Shown here one piece after another: positions 41,519 through 53,700 of a stretch of 60,000 nt of DNA. The notes beneath the pieces are model-generated. The model saw only the letters and a list, made by a program, of their open reading frames with translations. It did not search any database and was not told the origin of the DNA. Source of the stretch: Liolophura sinensis (lineage: Eukaryota; Mollusca; Polyplacophora; Chitonida; Chitonidae); contig NC_088295.1 of NCBI RefSeq assembly GCF_032854445.1, positions 43,947,385 through 44,007,384 on the forward strand, in the 5' to 3' direction. Made by a program: the position numbers and the translations under genes. The number at the start of each line of letters is the position of its first letter. Position 1 is the stretch's first letter.

Positions 41519-41734
41519 CTACAAAAGAAGGCACTGCTCTAAGAATTCATTGTATGAGATTTTCCCATCCATGTTGGTGTCAAACTCTGACATGAGGTGG
41601 TAGGTGTTGCCCTCCGTGGAGCTTATGCCAAAGTCTGTGAGGATACGACGGAGTTCTGAGGAATCAACATACCCATCCGAGTTCACATCCAGCGCCTTGA
41701 AGGCCTGTCGCACACTCTTCCATCTTGCCAAGAC
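41519..41734 (-). CDS. EFCAB6: EFCAB6-like last exon, canonical EF-hand pair and stop
   Basis: The terminal exon (acceptor ttttcaag) encodes the final 71 residues and TAG. It holds two canonical EF loops, DVNSDGYVDSSE and DTNMDGKISYNE, with all expected acidic and Asn ligands. A poly(A) signal follows 10 bp after the stop. Confidence 0.95.
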   Translation of the reverse strand, partial: VLARWKSVRQAFKALDVNSDGYVDSSELRRILTDFGISSTEGNTYHLMSEFDTNMDGKISYNEFLEQCLLL

Positions 41735-44700
41735 CTTGAAAAGAAAATGAAGGGAAACAATAAATCTTTAGGAGAAAACACTTCAGCTCTGGCCGTACGT
41801 GGAAAGGTCTGTGAGCAAACAGGAGATGGTTGTGGGTTTCCCCCGCACTCTGTCCGGTTTCCTCCCACCATAATGTTGGCCGAGGTTGAAAAAGTGAAAT
41901 ATTCTTAAGTAAAGCGTAAAACACCAAACAAATAAATATATAAGGAAACACTTCGGTCAGTAAATTGCAATGGAAAATTCTTTACATCCAACTGATGACA
42001 TGACATCGTCACAAAATAAAAATACTGGCACCTGCTTGAGAGTAAAGAAACAGATCCGATGAAAAGTGACAAACAGAAAAAAAGTAAATTTTTTTTGTTA
42101 TTGCTGAAACACACATTGGTGAATACAGTTTTTTTTTTATTTATTTATTTATTTATTTACTTGATGGTTGTTTTATGCTATACTCATATTGCACAGTGAA
42201 GGAACATTTTTCGAGTGAGAGGTGAAAATGACAACCCACGAGACGCGAAGCGTCAAGTTATCATTTCCACCTTTCACAAGAAAAGTATTTATGATATTTA
42301 ACCTCCACTGTGCAATATTCTATTTATTATTTATATTTTGACAACATCATGATTTTGTGTATATGAACAAGTTTAAGCAATGTTTTTAGCTGTAGGCCTT
42401 CACAGACTTGTGTATATAGCTTGACATCTTGCATGACATTGTGTCTTGTTGCGTGAGGTAAGACGTCATTATGACGTCATTCTGCTAAGCTTGAATTGGA
42501 AAAAATGTTTCTTTGTGACATCATGGCGTCGGGGTGTGTAACAACAAAAGTGATATTTAACCCTAGCCAGTGAGATATCACTTTCATCAGTGACGGAAAT
42601 CCTGACATTTCACCTTTATATAAATAATAAAGTTTCTTATATATTTATTTATTTGATTGGTGCTTCACACCGTACTCGAGAATATTTCACTTACATGACG
42701 GTGGCCAGCATTATGTTGGGAGGAAACCCACCAGAGGGGAGCAAGCCAGCAGGAGCTGGACTGGAACTCATAGCAACCATACAGTTTTTTAGTTACAGCA
42801 TTATGACAATAAAATGATATCTTTAAACATGGCAGTTCCTGTCTCATCTTTATATAAAACCACTTATAGATTATCATGATTTTTGTCAAATTTGATCCCA
42901 TATCCACCCACGAACTTCATTCAGAAGAATAACGATGACTGAATGGGTTGCTATACTGTAAATGCTGCCTAATGTTAAAATTAGTACGCTGACCCTACCA
43001 TGCTGAAAGCGACAATTTAAGTAACGTCGTACCTTGGAATGCATACATTCAGAGTATATTTAGGCGGAGGATATTTTACTGATCGTACTGGAGAATCACA
43101 TCATGTTAGTTATTGTTTTTCGTCTCACATTTGTCCATGTGCGCTTTATCTCTTCCAAGTTTATTACTTGTACCTCCGTCTTAAAACAAAACTTCCAAAA
43201 CAGTGTAAATCTATGATCTGTGTTAATGTATGGGTAGATTTTGAATCAGGTTCTTTTTCAGAAAATATTAAGAAAACCCCACACTGAAGAATTTTTTAAC
43301 CCACAGGCTCTTTGCATGTTATTCTTGGGCAAATCACACATGACTCCCTGCTTCCTATCTCTGCCCAACCTCTGTCTACTCACAGCATCCAAGCTCATTT
43401 CATATTTTTTCTTTGGACAGAAATTGTTACAAACAGCAAGTACTCAGGGCACAAGGTAAACGAAGGGAAAGTGATTTGACCACCTGGGAGCAAGCAGAAT
43501 GTAAATCATGTCCATTTGGATGTGAGGGCTAAGCAGAATCTAATGAAAAGATTTGAATAAAGACTAACCTGTTTCTGAAACTGCAACAAACACTTCTGCA
43601 CGGGCTCCCTGAAATCTCCAGCGGGAGCTGTTTGTGGCTGTAACATATCACACAAAACAAGAGCATTAACATGATAGGCCTAGATTGATTTGATTTTGAG
43701 TGATTGGTGTTTTACGCCATACTTAAGAATATTTCACTTATACCACAGCCACCAGAATTATGGTGGGAGAAACCCAAGCAGAGCCTGTTGGAAACCTAAC
43801 CATCTGCAGGTTGCTGACAGACCTTCCCACGTACTGATAAGCCTTGATGGGCATTGAATAATTCAACACATTTTAAGTCAAGTTGTTGTTGTTTTTTGGG
43901 GGGAGAGGGGGGGGGGAGGGTGTATGTTAACAAGTAAAGCTTCTACTCAAAACTTCTTGAAGCCTCACAAGTCACCTTTATACATGATTATGTAACATGG
44001 ACAATACTGGCTGTACTGCTTCCTTCAAAGGTTGTCCACAAATGTAAAGTTGCAAAATCAAAGCTTGATTTCTTCAAATGGGAGCATTCACTGTGCCAGA
44101 CAACTTCTTGGAATAAAATGAAGCAATTAATGTAACTACTTAAAATGACTTTCATCCTCTTACATATGATCTAAGCACCATTGTAACTAACATCCTCACC
44201 ATAACAAATAGACTGGTAGGAAATTTGTTTTGAAAATATTCTGCCAAATGAACAACATGAAAAATGCACATTCACTGCCTACATGCCAATTTCAACTAAA
44301 TACAACACCCACAACTGCAATCTGTGTACCTTCATTTGAACACTATTTATTGCTATGGTCCAACTTCCACCTGACACGTTGCATCCTGTCCTGTTACAAC
44401 TGTACTGCACAGTAAATTTATATCATTATTTATTTGGTGTAAACAGGGTGGGAGAAACCCACAACCATCCGCAGTTTGCTGGAAAATCTTCTCATGTACG
44501 ACCCGAGAAGCCCACAAGAGCTGGGCTTGAACTCACAGCGATCACACTGGTGAGAGGCTCCTGGGTCATGCGTGACTTTGATGATGGATATGTATTGTTC
44601 TCCCTCTTAAAACATGCTCAAACGTGTGAACAGATACATCAGATCCCAGAGCTTCATGAGCCATGTATTTTGCAATATGGTGTAGTCTGCAATTGTGGCT

Positions 44701-47700
44701 ACAGAGATCGGACTTAATTGTAATTAATGCATACTGATGAAATACTGTTCTGACAGCGAAAAACAAAAAATTTAAATCTTCAGAATATTTTCACGTACAC
44801 ATCTCCAAGATAAGAGGGAATTACAACAATCTCTTCCATTTTTATACAATGGATGTTATTCTACTTCTGTGTAACTGTCTTTCATGTAGGACTTGTCCAT
44901 AAAACCAAATTATATTTTTTCTGTTCAGTTTATTTATTCACCTCACAATTAAATGATTGCCTGAATAGATATATGGTTTAACACCAGATTGGCAATACTG
45001 CCGCCATCTCTTGGTGAGAATGTGTCTAAATTATGAGACAGTAAATGGTTTTTGATGTCATGACAGCAAACAGACGGACAATTTTAAAAACAGCTAAAGA
45101 ACAAACCTCAGTTAAAACTCCAAAATCACAATATTTGCAAAATATATACAGCGGAAAATTGAATCAAGAAATATACGTAGAACTAATATTTCAAGATATA
45201 TGCCCACTGCCTTTACATATTGCTAATGATTCAAATATAAGGTCAAATGTGTGGAACTTTTGCCAAACACAAGCAAAGTCCACAGTCTGCCTCATTGCCC
45301 AATAAAATCTATGTATTTTTCAACAAACAAGTTCAATGGCATATGTAAATCAACGTGGCAAATAGTTTTGTTAGTTACCCTAATGCTTCAACCTTCTCAA
45401 ACACCAGTGCGATCAACATTTTGAAACATTCTGAGAAAACTATGAGGTGTAGAGAAATAATTTGCACCGTTTAATGAACTTTGCATCTAAAGTGACACAC
45501 ACAAAACAGTTTTAGCATCATTTTAATAATGACTGCATGCATGAATTTCTCTGAAAAAAGTGCCTTAGTGCTTGAAAAGATTGAAGAATTACAGTACACA
45601 GAATTTTGCAGTTACAAGTGTGGGTTACAAGGTGTCAGAATGTACCGAACCAGTGAGCACAACAGATGAAGTGGGTAGAGTAAGGTCATTAGAGGCACTG
45701 TTAAAAAAAATGGTCTTACAATCTTGTCTAGTCTTGTCAAGAAGCTTTGCCTTTAGACAATGAGGCTACTATACAGGTGGATTTAAATAATAAAAAAAAA
45801 GAGAAAAAGTGCCAGTTTCAAAATGATGGATGCAAATAGTGCAGTGGAAAAAAGATTTACTATACCAGTGACACATGATACCCGTAGTCAAAATAATAAA
45901 CTGAAAGCATCAGAAGAACAATGTTTTCTACATGCACATAGGGAAGAGAAAGAATAAGCATGTGGAGAAATATTCACCATGAACATATAAATAAAATATA
46001 AATTAAAAAGGAAACAAGAACATCTGACTGAAAAATACCTTTTGATGCAGTTTTTTTGCCCTTTATTTAACTTATTGGTGTTTAACGCAATATTCATCAA
46101 ACTTTTGACTTCTACAACAGTGGATATAGGTGTTAGAAACAATAACTGCCTTTTTTGTGCTATTTTTATGATTAGCTGAGCCATAACATCATAAAACTGA
46201 AATTAAAATGTTGATTACAGTAGACATATAGCTTACCCGTGAGCATCTGCTACCTGATGGTGACAGTCCTGAGCCAAACCGTCTGCTCTGTTTGCACTGC
46301 ATCATGAAATCCATGTAAGCAAACCTGAAGTTATCAAACAGGCAGGTTCAATGAAAAATGAAAAGACATTGAAGGGAGTCTATGAGTCTACAACCTGATC
46401 ATATGCATATACATGTTTAGATGCAAAAAATTTTGACCGCGTGTGTACATAAAATAATTAAGTCAGTGTATCAAAGGAATCTTTAACTTTCACATTTTTA
46501 TTTGATTTTTTTTGCAAATTTTTTGCAAGTTTTTCGAAAACATATTCCTGTGATCTCTTTTCTGGCAGTCACTAGATCTACCTCTGATATATACAGTCTG
46601 TGATATTTAAAGTTGGATTAGTAATCTTCATTGTGTACAGCTGTATGCATTGTGATAGACAGAAATGTAAGCCCCAAGTTACACAAAGACTAACCTGCCA
46701 TTCTTCTTCGTGTCATATTTTTGAAGAATTCCTGTTACTTCATCTGCAGTCAACTTGTCTGTAATCTTGCTCAACAATATCTGGGTGATAAAACCAAAAA
46801 ACTCATTGAAACTTGCCAAGAAATCAGAATTTTCAGTTCAGTTGAGTCAAAAATTAAGTTTTCCAGATAACAAGGGTAAGGAGGAATGCCGGGAATATTT
46901 CAATACAGGGCATAAGTGATGTTGGCTTAGGGAATAACCAGGCTTGAGTTCAATAAAGATTACCTTCATCTCCGCTACAGGAATAGTGGCAAAGCCATTA
47001 GCATCCAGCTGTCTGTATCTTTTCTTCAGAAAATCCCAGTTGTCAATTACCTGTGAATAAAATTGAACTGTGAATACCTCCTGTCTCGTAACTCTAGAAA
47101 TCATAGGAAATGTGTTCAATTGATTGGGATTTTTTTTTTGTTTCTTTTTAATGCCACACTCAGGAATTTTTCACTTGTACCTCTGTTTTTGGTTGTATGG
47201 GTTGAGGATATTGGAGTGCTCCAACATACATCGCTGCTCTTCACCTAACAAAAATGCCTTTTGACAGACCTGAGGCCATCCCACCAAGCCGGACTTAATT
47301 AGCTAGTGGCTAATCAGCCGTGGCCAGACCAGGGCTTCAATGGAATTAATCAGCAAGGGGTGTTTGCAGCAACTGGCACTTTGCACCATGATCTTAGCAG
47401 CTATCACAATCTTATGAACAAAATGACAAATATACTACAATTGTTCTAAATATTTGCCCACAATAGTGCATTTTTACAACTGCAGAATAAAATATTACTT
47501 TTGGTGCTTAGACTTGCATTTATTTTCAGCAGGATACCACCCAGCCTTTGAAACAAGTCTCAAGAAATCAACAGAAATTCCAGATTAAATCAGACAAAAT
47601 CAGTAATACATACATATTTTACCATGAGCATGGACGAAATTTTAAGTCGAATACAGAATTCAAAGAATTCAGTCCTGTTGACTTTTTTTTAATATCCAGT

Positions 47701-50700
47701 TGATTTATTTGTTCTATAAGCAGTACAAAATATTCCCTGCTCCAATCCTGTGTAAATATCACAATTAAGAAAGAATGAATGAATATGGCTTAACACCACC
47801 TTGGCAATATTTAAACCATATGATGGCGACAGAATGAGATAAACATCAATGAATTAATCATCAAATGACAAATTAACTTGTTAATGGCACATATAAGAGT
47901 AAACCAGTTAAAACAGTAAGTCATCACTTACCTGGCCCTCAATTTTTCTCACTGCCTCCTCCACTTGTGTTTTGTCATATGTTAGCTTACGCTCGACATC
48001 TCTCACAGTTTCCACCTTCAAATCTGTCCTTGCTCTTCGCACCTTGCGTATGTCCTCATGTCCTAGTGAGATTTTCTGTGTCTTTTCTGGCACAAAGGTT
48101 TTAGCTCTTTTGATGACTGGCATGATGTCTTTTGCAACTACAAAAATACACAAAATTTAAATATAAAATTTAACAAGCAAAAACAATATTTTGGTAGCAC
48201 TTCATCCTAATTTAACTAATTTAAGTTGTCCTTTGGTCAGTATTCACATGTTGTGAGATTTCACATGACTTGGAAAAACTATACGACCCTTCCCGCATTT
48301 CAAATTAATTGTTCTATACCATTGTATCTACAACGATGTACATGTATGATTATAATATTATCTGAAATAAAATTAAAACAGCTGACAAGTATAAATCACA
48401 GTATGAATAGGTAGGATTTCAAATGGTTTTCATGACATTTTTTCACATTTTTAAAAGGGTATGAAATACCCACTAAATATTGAGGTGCGACTATCTAAAC
48501 CATATAGAACAAACTGAAGCAAAGTGACATCACAGATTCTTTGTACCTACTAAACCTGCTCTAACTGCTACACTCAAAATGACTATGCATGCAGTACTAC
48601 CTCTACACACATATGTAATGTGAACAGATTAACATTTTTAAAAGACTAAAAAAGTCTGTGACCTCATTATGCCGTAGCCCATTCAATATGACCCCAAAAG
48701 TCTAGTGCAGAACCTCAATTTTTGTTAGCATTTAATTCCCTATAAAAAATGTCACAGAAAGTTTTTTTTTACATTTGGAATATTTGATGCATGAAATGAA
48801 CTTTCAGGTGAGGCATATTTTGTTTAAAAGTGTCCTTTTCTTCTAACCGAAACAACAACAAAGTGCTAAGTTGCTGGGAGGATAGAATGGTGAGTTTGTC
48901 CATGACACCCCCCTTACCTTCTGTTTTGCTGTGCTGGTTAGGGCGGGATACATAACCCTGCTTCATGTAGTGTGCCAGGAGCTGAGTGTACCCAATGGAA
49001 TCTTCAGGTCTGACACCCAGACTGGACCACAGTAAGAGAAGCTCTTCTGGGTGCAGATTTATCCCACACCTACGACAACAAAATGATAAAGGAATGCCTA
49101 TACAAAATCACTTCCACAATATCAAAAACAGGTTTCTTTACATCAAAACAGCACAAAGCCACAGACCATGTTTAACTTCTCCTCACCCCATAAAGAAAAA
49201 GGGAACAGATACCTAACCCAAGAAGTGATGATGGGAACATTTTGGGTTTACTAATCAAAACCACAATCTGACAATTCTCACTGCTTGGAGTAAAGTTTAT
49301 GGTAGTTAATTCATCTAATTGGTGTTTTATCATTACATAGGTGGAAATAAACGAGCAAAGCCCTGTACAACCCTTACGCCAGTGGACCCCAACACGCACA
49401 CCTTACACAATCGTGGACAAACCTCCTGTCAACAACCTCAGTCTATTGACCACAAATGAAACAAGCCCTTACAGCTTTAAAAATACAGGAAAAATACAAC
49501 ATACTTAATTACAGCAGTCATGAATGTTTACATACGATTTCATCAAGTCCTTAAATTGCAGCCTATTCACTTTCTCAATTTTTCTTCTGTCCATATGCTT
49601 GAAATTCTGAAAAGAAAAAAAAACATGCAATATTAAAATCTTTAACACATTTTTCACCTGAAATAAATCTACAGCTTTAATACAAAGTTTCAAAAATCAT
49701 CTTTTCCGGCTTGAATAACTAGTCAGCATTAAATACCACAATGACCTGCAATTTCTTTCATTTCACCTCAAAAAGAAAAATCCAAGATTCCTGAAATACG
49801 TCAAAGCTGCAACAATTTTATTTAAATTGTTCAAAATACCTTGTCAAATATATGGAGCTTCCGTTTCAACATTTCTCCTATTTTCGACTCTAGCTGTAAA
49901 CAAAAAAAAAAAAGAGAATAAGACAGAAAATAATAATAATAACATAGTTTATATATTTTAAACACATATGTATTATCTATGCATTCAGAAGGGTACATGG
50001 GGATTTAAATCCTAAGTGAAATTTCAAAATTTTACACCCAGGGTTTAAATCCCTACATATCCTTCTCAACTTGCAGAAAGCAATTCTTGCACATATGCAG
50101 AGTTGAGCTAACATAAATCATGCAAGCCTTACTGACTGAAGACAGTGCTGGTTTGATGGTGTGGCATCACAATGACTTCACAGAGTCACAAGGAAAGGAA
50201 TAAAAAAGCCGCCCATACGGGTATATAAATCACATCATAAGTAAGTGTATGTCGATATTTTAACCTGTCTGATCAGCCAGTGGCAATGGAGAATCACTAA
50301 TGATTTACATATTAAACGAAAAAGATCTAAGAGCATTAAAGGAGAAGAAAATTTAAATATCAAACAAACACCACTGAAAAGAGTATGCATTTCCTCGCAG
50401 GTGCATGCCATAAAAAAATTCTACTATGTTCCTCGAGATAATAAATTATAAATAAAGTCAGCGCCAAAATCCGATGTGGGCAACTCCATTTTGCCTAAGA
50501 ACTAGTCCTGAAGTCTTCTGTGCTAGGAGGAGAATTGTTGTCTGAAACCGCTGAAGTGCAGTTCGTACATTTCCGGAAGAACTCCTCTTCCCAGAAGGTA
50601 TCAAACAGGAGGAAGCGCATGGTATAGTTCATTTTCCACTTGACGATCGGGAAACCGGAATGTTTGACGTAGTGTCTGAGTTTAAATGAACTAGCCGGCA

Positions 50701-53700
50701 GTTTTACCGACTCTCATTGGTTGAGAAGCAACACACCCCCAGCATAAATTACGGGGTGTTACAGATGGACGACACGATGGACTCAGTGATTTATGCCAGC
50801 TTTGCCGTTTTCAGGCTTAACGTGTATGCAAAAAAATATCAAAAATCAAAAAATATTTCAGTATTTGCTATTGTATTATAAACACTTCTTGTTTTTTTAA
50901 AGACATCTTTTTTTACCTCTTCAACAGCAGCCACGTTTTCACGTTGCTGTTTTACATCCACTATTGTTTTTTCACCCTCTTCTTCAGCCACCAAGGAGGT
51001 ATTTGACGCTTGCTTCAGTACTGGCGATCTGCCCGACTCTAGCTTTTTGTTCCATTCCTTGGCACTGGGTAAACAGAACAGAGAAGGAGAAATAAAGATC
51101 TAGGTATAAATCATAACACCAAAAACATGTTTACAAGACAAGACACTTTTGCAACATGAATTCCCCAGTCTTGATAACTACATGAAACTAGAATACAGAT
51201 ATCGAAAATACCTTACTTCCAGATCCCACAATTTCAACATGATCCTGTTTAAATTTGAAAGGTTTCAAATTGCCCTAATGTTCCTAATGTGAATACCATG
51301 CAACTAAATGTTGACAAGTTATGACTACAGGTACAACATCACACCGAGAAATAGCTACGCAACATTATGAAATGTGTCATCAGCATAATCTGTTGGCTAA
51401 ATGTACATACATGAATAAGTACCAGGATGGAAGCACTTTGTAAATATTAAACTAAGGATGTACAATAGGAAATAAAATCAGATCTGTAGATCGCAAAGTA
51501 CATCAAGGGGGATAACTATGTCAAAATTCAACATGATTTCCACATGCTACAACTGTGTCTGCAGCATCAAAATTTTAGCTCATAGTGCAGGAAGATACAT
51601 TTCCGTTGAGAGTGATTCTGGAGACGATATTGCTTTATTAGTCCATGGTCCTGTAACTCACTTTGACGTGAAGGCCTGTAGAAGTCTGTGGTAAGGCACA
51701 AGCCCCTCCTCCTGCTGCCCGATGTCTTTCACAAGCTGGCTGAATTGTTTGTGAGAGAGCTGGTAGCCCAGGAACTTGTCAAGGACATCACACAGCTCGT
51801 ACTGGGTGATTACATTCACATCATGAACGTCGTACTTCCTGGATAACAAAGTATGAAACCGGCCAGGATTAGAACCTTAGGGAGGAGACAAAATATAGGA
51901 AATCATGGCCGTCCCAGCACTTTTATTTATGAACAACACAAACTAAGCTCTGAAAACTGGAATTCTGGTACTCTTCACTTCGGCTGCACAATATAATGCG
52001 CAAACATAAAATTCAACCATGCCAATTTGAATATTCAGAGTTTTGTTTTTGTTGTTCTACTGAAAAAGAAGTCTGTCTTCAACACTGTTTTATCCTGCAG
52101 AGCCACATGGGTGTGAGATTGGGTGTTTAAAAGACTGATCAAATAATCAATAATTTATTTATTTATTTATTTGATTGGTGTTTTGCGCCGTACTCAAGAA
52201 TAATCAATAAGAAAACAACCGTATAGCTCTACCCTAGTAGTGCTGTCTCTACCATCATTCACCAATCCTGACACTGCAATGGGTTGGTGTACGCTGTCAC
52301 TGTTAATCTTATCGATCAGATATTGAGGGAGCTTTGATGATAATATAATTGTTACATCAACCTGTTTACCACTAAATCCTACTCAGTGGGAAGTAGGTCT
52401 TGGCAGAATGGATAGGTCACTTGTCTTTCAATCAGGACACACAAGGTGTGGGTTCAATCCCAACCTTGGAAAGGACATTTCTGGATCATCTTCTCTCAGT
52501 CTTGGTGACAATAAGGGGCCAACATAGGTCGTGTGACCTTTTGTACAGTCTAACGTTCATTTATACATCACATGCCGCAAACTTTTCCTCCGACCACAAA
52601 ACTTTTTGAGAATACCATTTAACAACAATCAAATGATTACAATAAATAAATTCCCTACCCCAAGAAAACAAAGCGAATATGTAATAGCCATGGGTACACA
52701 GAATCTGCTGTGTGAGATAGTCAGGTGGAGCTGCATTAAAACTGGGGCTCAATCCTCATGCATGTTAGAAAGTGGGCCGTTGTTGCCTTTTGTATGTAAG
52801 AATGTATGTACCTTCACTTTTCAGACTACATGACACTTTCCTTATATACTGATATATTTTTGGATTGGACTCTGAAGTACATGAGTTCTATATATTGTTG
52901 TCTCTGTGAAGGTTTCATTGTAAATTGACCAAGCTACCTTCAATAAATAAAGATGATATTATAAAGTACTGACAGGCTGGCAGTATAGCCTACAGTAACC
53001 TGAAAGGTTTGGCTGGCTGATTAATTGGCCCTTAGCACTGAATGCTCCACAATTTTCACTTATACAATCATGATCGGGGTTTATTTGTGGATGAAATTAG
53101 AGGGCCTGGAATAAACCGCCGATCCTCCATAGATACTGGAAAAACCTCTTTGATATAAAGCCCACACAGCAGGAGCTTTAACCTGAAAGGGTTGTCATAT
53201 GGTGTCCAGCTGAACTTACCTGAGCATCCTGACGAAGCGTATGAACTCTCCGTGGAGGAAGAGCACCAGCTGAACCTCCAAGTCCTCTGCAGACAACTCC
53301 TGGCATGATGAACTTTCTTCAGGTATTCCATTCTGAAATCTGCAAAATAGAAACACATTTTTTTTTCATTTTATTCATTTCATCATAGGTAGTAATACAA
53401 CAATAAAACATAGATATATGAGTACTGGTAAAAACAAAAAAACCCATTCATATAATAGACAGTGTACAACAGTGATATGATACATACAGTAAATCACACA
53501 ATATTTTCACGGACTAATCACCCTTTTGTACAACAGTTGGTAAATGACTCAGGTTCATATCTACAGTCATATTTTAGTTCTGTAAAATGTTTACACTCCC
53601 AAACTGATGAGTGTTCAAACTATTTAAGGTGTATTAGTAACAGCAAATGAACTGAACAAAAAAAAGTTTTGATACAAATTTTTTTCCCTCAGATTCTTAG

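Larger units (their letters stand above)
43638..46236 (-). other. EFCAB6-like intron between exons p and q
   Basis: Holds two SINE-1 copies (43690-43840, 44425-44580), a G-rich run (43898-43920) and MITE A copy 4. The remainder is AT-rich and I see no exon; phases of p and q join without one. Confidence 0.65.

Noticed and set aside
53068-53358. A 96-codon minus-strand frame over EFCAB6-like exon g
   Set aside because: It is a shadow frame. Splice phases of exons f and h require the other frame, which reads a continuing EF-hand helix.
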